Positions 8,088 through 16,920 of a stretch of DNA of 64,000 bases are shown one piece after another (position 1 is the stretch's first letter; each line of letters starts with the position of its first letter). The DNA is from an uncultured Coriobacteriaceae bacterium (GTDB lineage Bacteria; Actinomycetota; Coriobacteriia; Coriobacteriales; Atopobiaceae). The position numbers were made by a program, and so were the translations under genes. The stretch covers positions 1-64,000 of the forward strand of contig CADBYM010000014.1 of NCBI GenBank assembly GCA_902798915.1, in the 5' to 3' direction. The notes under the pieces were generated by a model that searched no databases, had not been told where the DNA came from, and saw only the letters and a program-made list of their open reading frames with translations.

Positions 8088-9074
8088 ATGAAGCTCGGAA
8101 TCGTGGGAACGGGAATGATCACGCGTATGGTGGGGCCGAACCTCGCCTCGTGGGGCGTCAAGGTCGCAGCTGTGGCAGGGACACCTTCCAGCATAGGCCA
8201 GGTCAACGAGCTTGCTGACGAGTGGGGCGCGGAAGGTCGCTATGGTGACTACCACGATCTCGTGGCAGACCCGAACGTGGACACCGTGTACGTGGCCGTG
8301 CCCAACTTCCTGCACTACGCCGTGAGCGAGGCGGCCATCCTCGCGGGCAAGGACGTGGTGTGCGAGAAGCCGCTCGCCTCCAACGAGCGCGAGGCTGCCA
8401 AGCTCGCCGAGCTGGCCAAGGAGCATGGGCGCTTCCTATGGGAGGCCGTCGTCACCACACGCCAGCCCAATTTCAAGCTCGTGCGCGACGAGCTCCTGCC
8501 GAAGATCGGCACCGTCAAGGCCGTCTCGGTGAACTACAGCCAGTACAGCTCGCGCTACGACGCGTTCCGCGCCGGCGAGGTGCTGCCGGCGTTCGATCCC
8601 GCCAAGGCAGGTGGCGCCATCATGGACATCGGCCTGTACACCCTCACCTACACCATCGGCCTCTTCGGCGAACCGAAGTCGGCGAAGTATCACGCAAACA
8701 TCGAGCGTGGCATCGACACGAGCGGCCTCATTGTGCTTGGGTACAATGGCTTCACGGCCACCAACGTATGCGCAAAGGACAGCTGGGGCGCGATTGGCGC
8801 CACCATCCAGGGCACCGACGGCTGGATAAAGACGGACACCGGCGCGAACTTCTGCGGACCCGTGACGTTCTGCCCCAACGAAGGCGAGCCCGAGGTCATC
8901 GACCGGGCGCTGCCCGTCATGTGGGAGGGCGAGTTCCGCGAGTTCCGTCGCCAGCAGGACGAGGGCGACCTCGAGGAGTGCTACCACCAGCTAGACCAGA
9001 GCCTGCTCGTGAGCCGCATACAGAACTCGATCCGCCGCGAGGCAGGCGTCATCTTTCCTGCCGACGAGGCATAG
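8088..9074 (+). CDS. Gfo/Idh/MocA family NAD(P)-dependent oxidoreductase
   Basis: The 328-residue protein starts with a Rossmann motif GIVGTGMITRMV. The family catalytic motif follows: CEKPLASNEREA with the conserved EKP near residue 92. The C-terminal sheet domain contains GGAIMDIGLYTLTYTIGLFG. It probably oxidises or reduces a sugar or cyclitol derivative with NAD(P); the substrate cannot be told from sequence. It is preceded by a UPF0303 gene (14 nt) and followed 29 nt later by a GltD-like flavoprotein, so the three look like one operon. An older partial copy of the family lies just upstream at 7229. Confidence 0.88.
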   Translation: MKLGIVGTGMITRMVGPNLASWGVKVAAVAGTPSSIGQVNELADEWGAEGRYGDYHDLVADPNVDTVYVAVPNFLHYAVSEAAILAGKDVVCEKPLASNEREAAKLAELAKEHGRFLWEAVVTTRQPNFKLVRDELLPKIGTVKAVSVNYSQYSSRYDAFRAGEVLPAFDPAKAGGAIMDIGLYTLTYTIGLFGEPKSAKYHANIERGIDTSGLIVLGYNGFTATNVCAKDSWGAIGATIQGTDGWIKTDTGANFCGPVTFCPNEGEPEVIDRALPVMWEGEFREFRRQQDEGDLEECYHQLDQSLLVSRIQNSIRREAGVIFPADEA

Positions 9075-9103
9075 GGGATTCTCAAGACGGAGAGGGGAAC
9101 ACC

Positions 9104-10321
9104 ATGGCACTGCACATCGTCGAGGAGGCGGACCGCTGCCTCAACTGCAAGAGGCCCCTGTGTCAGAGGGGCTGCCCCGTGGGCACGGCGATTCCGCTGG
9201 TCATCCAGTTGTTCCGCGAGCGCAGAATGGACGAGGCCGGAGCGGTGCTCTTCCAGAACAACCCCATGAGCGCCGTGTGCTCGCTCATCTGTAACCACGG
9301 CGCCCAGTGTGAGGGCCACTGCGTGCTCGGACGCAAGGGTACCCCCGTGCACTTCTCGGCCATCGAGAACTACGTTTCGTCCACCTACCTCGAGCGCGTG
9401 CGCATGGAGCGTCCCGAGCCCACGGGCAAGCGCGCCGCCGTCATCGGCGGTGGGCCTGCGGGCATCGTGGCCGCCATCAGGCTCGCGCAGATGGGCGTTG
9501 ACGTCACGGTGTTTGACCAGAACCCGCGGCTTGGCGGCGTGATGCGCTACGGCATTCCCGAGTACCGCCTGCCCAAGCGGGTGCTCGACCGCTATCAGCA
9601 GATTCTGGAGGAGCTCGGCGTGCGCGTGCGGCACAACACGGCCATCGGCTCGTCGCTCACCATCGCTGACCTGTTCCGCGATGGCTACGACGTGGTCTTC
9701 ATCGGTACGGGTACCTGGCGCGCCCAGACGTTGGGCATCTCGGGAGAGGCCGGCGGCAACGTCCTGTTTGGGCTGGACTACCTCATGAGTCCCGAGACGG
9801 CTGAGCTGGGCGAGCGTGTGGCCGTCATCGGTGCCGGCAACACCGCCATGGACGTGGCACGCACGGCCTTCCGTCAGGGTGCCCGCGAGGTAACACTCTA
9901 CGCACGCTCCAAGCACATCTCCGCGAGTTCCGACGAGCTCGAGTACGCGCTGCTCGACGGCTGCGAGCTCGTGCAGGGCAAGGCCATCTGCGAGATCAAC
10001 GAGCGCGGCCCCGTGTTCCGCACGGCCATCTTTGATGAGAACGACCGCGTTGTGGGCTACGAGGAGGAGCTCGATCAGGTGGAGTGCGACACCGTGGTCG
10101 TGGCCGTCAGCCAGAAGCCCAAGAACAAGCTCATCCTCACCACCGAGGGCCTCGAGGGTGACGACCGTGGTCTCCTGATCGTGGACGAGCACGGCATGTG
10201 TACAGTGCCGGGCGTCTTCGCGGCGGGCGACGTGGTCACTGGCCCCAACACCGTGGTGCACGCCGTGGCCGCCACCAAGGTGGCCGTGGACGGCATGTTG
10301 GAGTACATGGGTGTGGCGTAG
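9104..10321 (+). CDS. NAD(P)-dependent oxidoreductase, glutamate synthase small-subunit-like
   Basis: This 405-residue flavoprotein begins with cysteine motifs CLNCKRPLCQRGCPVG and CSLICNHGAQCEGHC that bind iron-sulfur clusters (Fer4_20-type domain). FAD-binding VIGGGPAGIVAA follows near residue 110, then NADPH-binding VIGAGNTAMDVA near residue 243, and GVFAAGDVVTGP near the end. It resembles GltD and the SudA-type electron-transfer subunits. No glutamate synthase large subunit is nearby, so a stand-alone transhydrogenase or amidotransferase-independent role is likely. The ATG at 9104 follows GGAGAGGGGAAC. Convergent with 10402-12000, with a REP hairpin between. Confidence 0.87.
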   Translation: MALHIVEEADRCLNCKRPLCQRGCPVGTAIPLVIQLFRERRMDEAGAVLFQNNPMSAVCSLICNHGAQCEGHCVLGRKGTPVHFSAIENYVSSTYLERVRMERPEPTGKRAAVIGGGPAGIVAAIRLAQMGVDVTVFDQNPRLGGVMRYGIPEYRLPKRVLDRYQQILEELGVRVRHNTAIGSSLTIADLFRDGYDVVFIGTGTWRAQTLGISGEAGGNVLFGLDYLMSPETAELGERVAVIGAGNTAMDVARTAFRQGAREVTLYARSKHISASSDELEYALLDGCELVQGKAICEINERGPVFRTAIFDENDRVVGYEEELDQVECDTVVVAVSQKPKNKLILTTEGLEGDDRGLLIVDEHGMCTVPGVFAAGDVVTGPNTVVHAVAATKVAVDGMLEYMGVA

Positions 10322-10323
10322 TG

Positions 10324-10384
10324 TGGAACAGGGGACGGGTTTTTCGTTCCACCTTGGTGGAACGAAAAACCAGTCCCCTGTTCA
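10324..10384. repeat. REP-like hairpin
   Basis: A near-perfect inverted repeat with the same ~29-bp arm as at 7015 around a two-base centre. It lies between convergent genes, so it may serve as a shared terminator. Confidence 0.88.
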
Positions 10385-10401
10385 TGTCATGTTCACGTCC
10401 G

Positions 10402-12000
10402 CTATCGCTCGGCCCAGTCGGCGAGCAGGCGCGTCTCGGAGTCAAAGGCGCAGCCTATGAGGTGCAGCTGTCGCGGGTCGGCGGAGAAGGGGTCGGCGTA
10501 GCCGGTCGCCTCGATCTGCATGAGGGCCTCCGCCGCCGTGCCGTCGCGCTTGAGCTCCATCACGTAGACGTGGGCCGTGGCCTCCACGACCACGTCGACG
10601 CGCCCGCGCGCCTGATGAACCTCGCAGCCCACGTAACGACCCAGCAGCGTGAACACCAGCCAGACGATTGCCTGGAAGTAGTTCTCGAAGGGGTCGTCCG
10701 CGCGGGTGTAGGGGATGGACGCAAAGAGCGCTGCCAGAACGTCGCGGATGCCGTCGGAGTCGCCCGCCTCAACGAGGTCGAGCAGCGCAAAGACGTCGGT
10801 GCCACGTGCCTCGGAGTAGCCGGGCGCCCAAGCCGGCAGCAGGCACTCCTCCAGGCCGTCTCGCACCTCTCCGTTGGGGACGGCCAGCGTGTAGCGCCGC
10901 GTCCTTCGCTGGTACGCTCGTACGGTGAGGTAGCCCGCCTGGAACATGAGCGGTACCGGGTCCGGATCATCGGCGCGGTAGTCCGAGAGGCGCCTGGCTG
11001 TTGCGTAGATGGTGCCGTCGGTGAGTCGGCGTGGGTCAAGCTGCGCTTCGCGCAAGCGACGCACGAGGAAGGTCGGCGTGCCGGTCTCGAACCACCACGA
11101 GCCTAACGTACCCTCTGTTAACGCGCTGAGCAGGCTGAACGGGTTGTACACCCTGCGCTCGTCGGGCTCGCCGGATGGCTTCGCGGGTCCGCTTGGGTGG
11201 AAGCAGTAGCCGTCGTACTGTGCACGAAGGGCGGAGAGACACCCGTCGGCGTCAGTTCCCAGCTTACTGGCCATGACTTCGAGTTCGGGTCCGAGGTTCC
11301 GAGTTAGCTCCCCTTCGGTAATGCCGCAGATGCCCGCACACGCGGCCGAGAGCGACACGTCCCTCAGCTGGTTGAGGTCGCTGAAGATGGAAACCTTGGA
11401 AAACTTGGTCACGCCCGTAATGAGGACGAACCTCAGGTGCTCATCGGCGCTCTTGAGCACCGAGAAGAAGCCCTTGAGCGCCGCACGGTTGCACTCCTCG
11501 AGCACCGGGTTTCCCATGGCCTCCAGCAGAGGCTTGTCGTACTCGTCGACCAGCACGGCCACGCGGTGGCCCGATTGCGCGTGCGCGCGCTCGAGAAGGC
11601 GGCGCAAGCGGGAGCCCGCCGGAAGGTCGCTCCAGTCGTCGCCCCACATCTCCTCGAGGCCCCGCAGCAGCTCGTCGAGCTTGTGCTCCAGCCCGTCCTC
11701 CCGTGTGTAGTCTGCCCCGTTGAAGTCGAGACAAAACACGGGGCGAGCCGTCCACGAGCCGGTTCCGTCGCCCTCCAGCCAATCGATCTCGAGTCCCTCG
11801 AAGAGCTCTCGCTTGCCCTCGAAGTACGCGCGCATGGTCGATACCAGAAGGCTCTTGCCAAAGCGCCTCGGTCGGCTGAGGAACACCGGCACGCCGACCC
11901 GGGCCAGCTCGTGGACGTAGGCCGTTTTGTCCACGTAAACGAAGCCGTCCCGCCGCATCTTCTCGAAGCTCTGGATTCCTATGGGCAGCTTGCGCGCCAT
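10402..12000 (-). CDS. AAA-ATPase-like / PD-(D/E)XK nuclease protein (DUF1703-type), canonical branch
   Basis: A 532-residue protein. The start IGIQSFEKMRRDGFVYVDKT is the standard opening of the AAA-ATPase_like family. The Walker A-like RPRRFGKSLL is at about residue 43, and the Walker B-like VAVLVDEYDKPLL at about 150. The C-terminal nuclease signature is RVDVVVE...VYVMELKRDG near residue 480, and the protein ends with FSADPRQLHLIGCAFDS, the family tail. The same tail survives as a fragment at 37447. It belongs to a different branch from the 1179 and 22146 copies. REP repeats lie on both sides. Its role is unproven. Confidence 0.88.
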   Translation of the reverse strand: MARKLPIGIQSFEKMRRDGFVYVDKTAYVHELARVGVPVFLSRPRRFGKSLLVSTMRAYFEGKRELFEGLEIDWLEGDGTGSWTARPVFCLDFNGADYTREDGLEHKLDELLRGLEEMWGDDWSDLPAGSRLRRLLERAHAQSGHRVAVLVDEYDKPLLEAMGNPVLEECNRAALKGFFSVLKSADEHLRFVLITGVTKFSKVSIFSDLNQLRDVSLSAACAGICGITEGELTRNLGPELEVMASKLGTDADGCLSALRAQYDGYCFHPSGPAKPSGEPDERRVYNPFSLLSALTEGTLGSWWFETGTPTFLVRRLREAQLDPRRLTDGTIYATARRLSDYRADDPDPVPLMFQAGYLTVRAYQRRTRRYTLAVPNGEVRDGLEECLLPAWAPGYSEARGTDVFALLDLVEAGDSDGIRDVLAALFASIPYTRADDPFENYFQAIVWLVFTLLGRYVGCEVHQARGRVDVVVEATAHVYVMELKRDGTAAEALMQIEATGYADPFSADPRQLHLIGCAFDSETRLLADWAER

Positions 12001-12114
12001 GGCGCCCCCTTCCGCCGGGGTTTCTCGCCCAATTTTAGCACGGAGCTATGTCGCCGCATGCCCCTGCTCGCTGACGTCCGGGATGCCACTGCCTGTTGTG
12101 GAACTGGAACAGGG
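12001..12114. other. Intergenic, upstream of the 10402-12000 gene
   Basis: Non-coding. It holds the minus-strand ribosome site (GGAAGGGGGCGCC before the ATG at 12000) and leads into the REP cluster at 12115-12326, which fills most of the 330-bp gap to hsdR. Confidence 0.5.
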
Positions 12115-12177
12115 TGGAACAGGGGACGGGTTTTTCGTTCCACCCGCAGTGGAACTGATTATTCGTCCCCTGTTCCA
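12115..12177. repeat. REP-like hairpin, degenerate right arm
   Basis: The left arm is the standard GTGGAACAGGGGACGGG type; the right arm carries several changes (ACTGATTATTCG in place of ACGAAAAACCCG). A further partial GGAACAGGG precedes it at about 12105. Confidence 0.8.
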
Positions 12178-12260
12178 TTGGTGTTACCGGCGGTGACTTG
12201 AACGATATGGCCGGTGCACTCATTCGTGGGTGTACCGGCCACATTGCGCGCGAATCTGCA

Positions 12261-12326
12261 GTGGAACGAAAAACCCGTCCCCTGTTCCACACAGCAGTGG
12301 AACGCAAAACCCGTCCCCTGTTCCAC
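12261..12326. repeat. Two REP arms in direct orientation
   Basis: Two 30-bp arms (12261-12290 and 12297-12326) repeat head to tail with a 6-nt spacer and one or two differences. Each arm is itself bounded by GTGGAAC and GTTCCAC. They lie just beyond the hsdR stop codon and cannot form the long hairpin with each other. Confidence 0.85.
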
Positions 12327-12331
12327 TGCCG

Positions 12332-15300
12332 CTACGGCCGCTCGCCTGGCATCCCAACAATCTCGTGGAAGCGTTCGAAGAAGGCCTTCAGCTTCTCGAC
12401 CACGCGCCCCAGATTTGCCGCGAGCCCCGTCGGTGCCTTGCTGAACAGCGATCCGCCGCCACCCTTGGGCAGGATGCCCATCACGGCGGTGCCCGTCTCG
12501 CGGACGTAGCCCTCGTCCCAGGCGCGGCGCATGATGCCGAGGGTCTTCAGTTCGTCCAGTCGCTCCTCGTCCATGATCCGCCTGAGCTCGGCGTCGCGCT
12601 CCTTGGATACGAACGCGACCCACGCCTCCCGCGAGGTTCCGGTGACGTTGACGCCATCGATGAACTTGTCGATAAGCTCCTTCTTGTCGCGAAGCGTCGG
12701 TGCCGCCGCGATGGCGCGGTCGATGTCGGCGCGGATTTCCTTGTCCTCGCAGTTGCCTGCGTGGTACTCGGACACGAGCGTGAGGATGTAGTCGATCCCG
12801 ACCTCCACCTGCTTCACGAGCTCCATCTCGAACTCTATGTCGTCGACGATGGACTCGAGCTGCGCCTTCTTACCCTTGCGGTACTTCTCCCAGAGCGTGA
12901 CGTAGACGCTCTGATAGTCCTGCACTTCACCCGGCGCGAGTAGGTCGTTGTCCCGGAACTCGTCGAAGGCGGAGAGGATGTTGCGCAGGCGCAGGATGAG
13001 GCCCCACGCCCGGATGAACGCCTTCTCCGCCGACTCACCGAGCGGGAGCTGTCCCGCGGTGAGCATCCCGCGCAGCGCGTCGACGGCATCCCGGTAGTCC
13101 GCCATCCACTCGTTGTAGGGCTTGAGCACGACGATGCCGCTCGCGCCCTTGTCGCCAAAGAGGGCCAGCGCATCGTCGACCTCCTGCTCGAGGTTGCGGA
13201 AGCAGATAACGTTTCCGAAGCTCTTCACGCTGTTGAGGATGCGGTTCGTCCTGGAGAACGCCTGAATGAGTCCGTGCTGCTTCAGCCGCTTGTCGACGAA
13301 GAGCGTGCTCAGGCACTTGGCGTCGAAGCCGGTAAGGAACATGTTGACCACGATGAGCAGGTCCACCTCGCGGCTCTTCATGCGCATCGAGAGGTCCTTG
13401 TAGTAGTTGTCGAACCCCTCGCCGCTCTTGCCGCCGTGGCATTGCGTGGAGAAGCTGGTCCCGAACGCCTCGTTGTAGTCGGCGATGGCGATGTCCAAGA
13501 ACTCACGGTCGCTCTTCGAGAGCCCGCTCACGTCCATTTCCTCGTCGGCGGTGAAGCCGTCGGTCTCGGGGTTCGCGGCCCAGCTGTAGATGAGCGCCAC
13601 GCGATAGTCGGTGCCCAGCTCCTTCTGCAGCTCTCGGACCTTGGCATAGTAGGCCTTGGCGAACGGTATCGACTGCGTCGCCAGAATCGCATTGAAGCCG
13701 CGCACACGGCGGCTCATGGCGCGACCCGAGCCGTCCTCGTACTTAATGGCGAAGGACTTGCCGCCACGCTTGGTGGCCTGGTCGAAGTGCTCGAGGACGT
13801 AGCGGCTCACGAGCTCGATGCGCTCAGGCGTGAGCATGGCCTCCTCGGTGTCGATTCCCTCCACGTCGTGGGTCTTGGTGCCCGCCTTGCGCTTGATGGT
13901 GTTCACGTAGCTCACGCGGAAGGGCAGCACGTTCTCGTCGCGGATGGCGTCCACGATGGTGTAGCGGTGCAGGCAGTCGCCGAATGCCTGCTGCGTGGTT
14001 CTGAGGTTGGCGTGCTTTCCAGACCCCGCGTTGGCGGCGAAGATGGGCGTCCCGGTGAAGCCGAAGAGGTGGTACTTCTTGAACTTCTTCGTAATGGCCA
14101 CGTGCATGTCGCCAAACTGGCTGCGGTGGCACTCGTCGAAGATGATGACTACGTGCTGGTCGTAGACTGCGTGCTTGGGGTACTTGCGGATGAACGCGTC
14201 CAGCTTCTGGATCGTCGTCACGTGGATGTGCTTGGCAGGGTCCGAGAGGTTCTCCTCCAGCACGCGCGATGACGTCGAGCCGTTGACCGCTCCTTTCTCG
14301 AACTTCTCGTACTCGCGCATGGTCTGGTAGTCCAGGTCCTTGCGGTCCACGACGAAGAGCACCTTGTCCACGCCCTCCATGGCGCTCGCCAGCTGCGCGC
14401 ACTTGAACGACGTGAGCGTCTTGCCCGAGCCCGTGGTGTGCCACACGTAGCCGCCCGCCGCCGCCGTGCCGAGCAGTCTGGGGTTCGACTCGCCGATGAG
14501 AACGCGCGAGAGCACCGCCTCGGTCGCCGCAATCTGGTAGGGCCGCATGACCATGAGGTCGCCGTCCACCGTGAGCACGCAGTAGCGCGTGAGTATCGCC
14601 AGGAGCGTGCGCTTGGTCAGGAACGTCCGCGCGAAGTCCTCGAGGTCGCAGATGAGGTCGTTGCGCGCGTCCGCCCAGTAGCTCGTGAACTTGAACGAGC
14701 CCGACTGGCGCCGTCTCGTGGCGCCCTGGGTCTCGGCCTGTTTGGCCACGTGGGTGGCACGGGTCGTGTTGGAGTAGTACTTGGTGAGGGTCCCGTTGGA
14801 GATAACGAAGAGCTGCACCCACTCAAAGAGGGCCGAGTCCGCCCAGAAGGACTCTCGACCGTAGCGCTCGATCTGGTTGAACGCCTCGCGGATGGAGCCG
14901 CCGCGGCGCTTGAGCTCTATGTGGACGAGCGGCAGGCCGTTGACAAGAATCGTCACGTCGTAGCGGTTCTCGTAGGTCCCGCCGCCCGGCACGTACTGGT
15001 TGATGACCTGGACGCGGTTGCGGTTGACGTTGTCCTTGTCGACGATCTCGACGTTCTTGGTCGTGCCGTCGTCACGCCTGAGCGGCCAGCGCCAGTTGCG
15101 CTGGAACTTCTCGGTCTTCTCGGGCACGCCGTCGGAGCCGTTGGCAAGAAACCCCTTGAAGAATGCGCCCCACTCGGAATCGGAGAACGTGATGCCGTTG
15201 AGCTCCTCCATGCATCGTCGCAGGTTCGCCACGAGCTCGGCCTCGCTCGTGATGGGCAGGTGCTCCGTGCCCTGCGTGCCGAGCACGTGGATGAGGCGCC

Positions 15301-15430
15301 TCTCCAGGGCGGCCTCGCTCTGGTAGTTGGCATCGTCCTTCGGCACGGGCTCGTAGCTGGATAGGACGCAGGCGTCATCGGCATCGACAAGCACCTGGTA
15401 GGTGGATGTGCGCGATTGATCGGTGCTCAT
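12332..15430 (-). CDS. hsdR: Type I restriction enzyme, R (motor/endonuclease) subunit
   Basis: A 1032-residue HsdR. The N-terminal nuclease domain has NRYDVTILVNG...VHIELKRRG (PD-(D/E)XK) around residues 155-185. The DEAD-like helicase motor has Walker A TTGSGKT (~340), IIFDECHRSQFGD (~430) and the TGTP motif (GFTGTP, ~460); helicase motif V/VI is seen at FLTGFDAK and IQAFSRTNR. With HsdM and HsdS it would cut unmodified foreign DNA after ATP-driven translocation. The ATG at 15430 overlaps the upstream stop by 4 bp. It is the last gene of the six-gene operon, far from hsdM, with three accessory genes interposed. All key motifs look intact. Confidence 0.93.
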   Translation of the reverse strand: MSTDQSRTSTYQVLVDADDACVLSSYEPVPKDDANYQSEAALERRLIHVLGTQGTEHLPITSEAELVANLRRCMEELNGITFSDSEWGAFFKGFLANGSDGVPEKTEKFQRNWRWPLRRDDGTTKNVEIVDKDNVNRNRVQVINQYVPGGGTYENRYDVTILVNGLPLVHIELKRRGGSIREAFNQIERYGRESFWADSALFEWVQLFVISNGTLTKYYSNTTRATHVAKQAETQGATRRRQSGSFKFTSYWADARNDLICDLEDFARTFLTKRTLLAILTRYCVLTVDGDLMVMRPYQIAATEAVLSRVLIGESNPRLLGTAAAGGYVWHTTGSGKTLTSFKCAQLASAMEGVDKVLFVVDRKDLDYQTMREYEKFEKGAVNGSTSSRVLEENLSDPAKHIHVTTIQKLDAFIRKYPKHAVYDQHVVIIFDECHRSQFGDMHVAITKKFKKYHLFGFTGTPIFAANAGSGKHANLRTTQQAFGDCLHRYTIVDAIRDENVLPFRVSYVNTIKRKAGTKTHDVEGIDTEEAMLTPERIELVSRYVLEHFDQATKRGGKSFAIKYEDGSGRAMSRRVRGFNAILATQSIPFAKAYYAKVRELQKELGTDYRVALIYSWAANPETDGFTADEEMDVSGLSKSDREFLDIAIADYNEAFGTSFSTQCHGGKSGEGFDNYYKDLSMRMKSREVDLLIVVNMFLTGFDAKCLSTLFVDKRLKQHGLIQAFSRTNRILNSVKSFGNVICFRNLEQEVDDALALFGDKGASGIVVLKPYNEWMADYRDAVDALRGMLTAGQLPLGESAEKAFIRAWGLILRLRNILSAFDEFRDNDLLAPGEVQDYQSVYVTLWEKYRKGKKAQLESIVDDIEFEMELVKQVEVGIDYILTLVSEYHAGNCEDKEIRADIDRAIAAAPTLRDKKELIDKFIDGVNVTGTSREAWVAFVSKERDAELRRIMDEERLDELKTLGIMRRAWDEGYVRETGTAVMGILPKGGGGSLFSKAPTGLAANLGRVVEKLKAFFERFHEIVGMPGERP

Positions 15431-16920
15431 TGTACGATCTCCCAACGCCCGTTCTTGCGCGCGCCGACGCGGTTGACGACTTGCAGGTTCCTCAGGCGCT
15501 GAATCAATCTCCCCACCTTCGCCCTGCTGAACCCCACTAAATCTGCCAACGCCTCGTATGAGGCGTCCGGATGGGACTTCATCACATCGACGATGCGTTG
15601 CTCGTCATCGGTAAGCGTAATAATCTCATGTGAATCGGCCTGCGCCTCATTTATAGTCTCAACACGCTCTGCTTTCGTCTCATCAACTCCCTTTAGAGTC
15701 TCAGTTACAGTCTCATCTCTCTCGTTTGCAGTCTCACGGATTGCATTTATAGTCTCGTTATCGGTCACCGACACATCAGAGGCGTCCGCAAACGCATCGT
15801 TGCGATGAAAGACGAACTTCGTGCCCACGGATACGCGTACGTACTCGATTTGCACACCGGCCTCCTTGCAGGCGTTGCGCACGCGCGGTATCCCCGATCC
15901 GTACGCCTCAATATCACCCGAACGATACAGCGCCTGAGCAATGAGCATGTTGCGCGATAGCGATGAGCCTCCATCGCCCGCAAGGTGCTCTTTTGGGTCC
16001 TGCCCCTCGATAAACCAGCCCGGATTCGTAATCTCCACCGCATCGTGATAGATGTCGACTTGCACGCGCGCCTGGCTCAACCAATCACGATGGCAATAGG
16101 CGTTAAAGAGAATCTCGCGTACGGCCTCCTTGGGCAGCTCGGGTATCTCCTTCCTTGGGCCATAGTCGTCGATCACGAATCTCCGACGCGTATTGACCAG
16201 AATATAGTGCTCGGCCGCGCGCACCAACGAGAAGAGGGTACCCTGCTCGTGGTGCAAATCAAGAATGTCGGTCCGTGCATGGTCGGCCAGCAGGCCCATG
16301 GAGAGCTGGAAAGTGCTGGACGGGCAAAAGAGGACTTCGGCTGCGTTGGTGAGCTTGCCGTTGCGTATGAGCGAAAGCCTACTGAGAACGTTCTCCACAC
16401 TCGTAAAGGAAAACGCAATACGTCCGCACTCGTTACCGCGTGCGACATAGGCACGAAGCTCGTCCTCGTCGACGTCTCCGATGGGTCGTTCCGATTCCCA
16501 AGTGTCCCAAGGTACTTTTCGCGCGCGAGCGTAGGCGAACTGCCGGGCAAGCTCCTCCTGCGCCATGGGCACGTCCTCGTCGGCGCTGCGTATGCGGTAG
16601 CGACCATCACAGGCATAGGGCGGCTCGTGCCCCTCAAACGTAACGCGCAGGTATGTATTGCCAATCTCGTCCTTAAGGTCCTCGATGATGGGATAGATGC
16701 GTGGCTCGATGCGGTTGCCCACCGCTTGGCTCACATCGCGCAGTGTCTTTTCGCTCACGGCCTGTCCAACCACCTCGCCATCCGTCCGCACACCGAAGTA
16801 CAGCTCGCCTGCTCCGTGCTTGTTCAGTATGGAAGCAATGGACTCCATGCCCTCACGCAGTTCGGAGGTGCTGCGCTTGAACTCAACTCGTTCTGTTTCG
16901 TGGCCTAAGTTCAACGTCAA
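15427..16920 (-). CDS. AlbA_2 (Schlafen-type) ATP-binding protein with C-terminal winged helix
   Basis: A 497-residue protein. The N-terminal AlbA_2 domain has ETERVEFKRSTSELREGM and GAGELYFGVRTDGEVVGQ (residues 7-55). The middle resembles HATPase_c_4, with EAVREILFNAYCHRDW (~265) and NPGWFIEGQDP. A degenerate repetitive linker rich in ET[IV] follows (~385-440), then a small winged helix (DEQRIVDVMKSHPDASYEALADL onwards). Such proteins are usually called transcriptional regulators or divergent AAA-4 proteins and are frequent in type I restriction loci; they may regulate the locus or act as an accessory effector. Start and stop overlap the neighbours by 4 bp each. Confidence 0.85.
   Translation of the reverse strand: MTLNLGHETERVEFKRSTSELREGMESIASILNKHGAGELYFGVRTDGEVVGQAVSEKTLRDVSQAVGNRIEPRIYPIIEDLKDEIGNTYLRVTFEGHEPPYACDGRYRIRSADEDVPMAQEELARQFAYARARKVPWDTWESERPIGDVDEDELRAYVARGNECGRIAFSFTSVENVLSRLSLIRNGKLTNAAEVLFCPSSTFQLSMGLLADHARTDILDLHHEQGTLFSLVRAAEHYILVNTRRRFVIDDYGPRKEIPELPKEAVREILFNAYCHRDWLSQARVQVDIYHDAVEITNPGWFIEGQDPKEHLAGDGGSSLSRNMLIAQALYRSGDIEAYGSGIPRVRNACKEAGVQIEYVRVSVGTKFVFHRNDAFADASDVSVTDNETINAIRETANERDETVTETLKGVDETKAERVETINEAQADSHEIITLTDDEQRIVDVMKSHPDASYEALADLVGFSRAKVGRLIQRLRNLQVVNRVGARKNGRWEIVQ
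15650..15770. repeat. Degenerate in-gene repeat encoding the ET-rich linker
   Basis: On the plus strand AGTCTC preceded by TTA/TTG-type bases recurs five times (15653-15755), giving GAGACT units on the coding strand. It encodes ETINA, ETANE, ETVTE, ETLKG and ETINE-like units between the ATPase and winged-helix parts of the AlbA_2 protein. Copy number could vary by slippage. Confidence 0.6.

Noticed and set aside
8360..10321. A long 653-codon plus-strand frame beginning inside the Gfo/Idh gene
   Set aside because: Its first ~245 codons are the shadow of the Gfo/Idh gene in another frame; only the part from 9104 is a real protein.
12261..12326. CRISPR-like direct repeats
   Set aside because: Only two units with a 6-nt gap, and the unit is the REP arm also found as hairpins elsewhere; no cas genes.
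15427..16920. Reading the AlbA_2 protein as an ordinary operon-specific transcription factor
   Set aside because: Only the last ~75 residues look DNA-binding; the N-terminal AlbA_2 and HATPase-like parts do not justify a firm regulator call.
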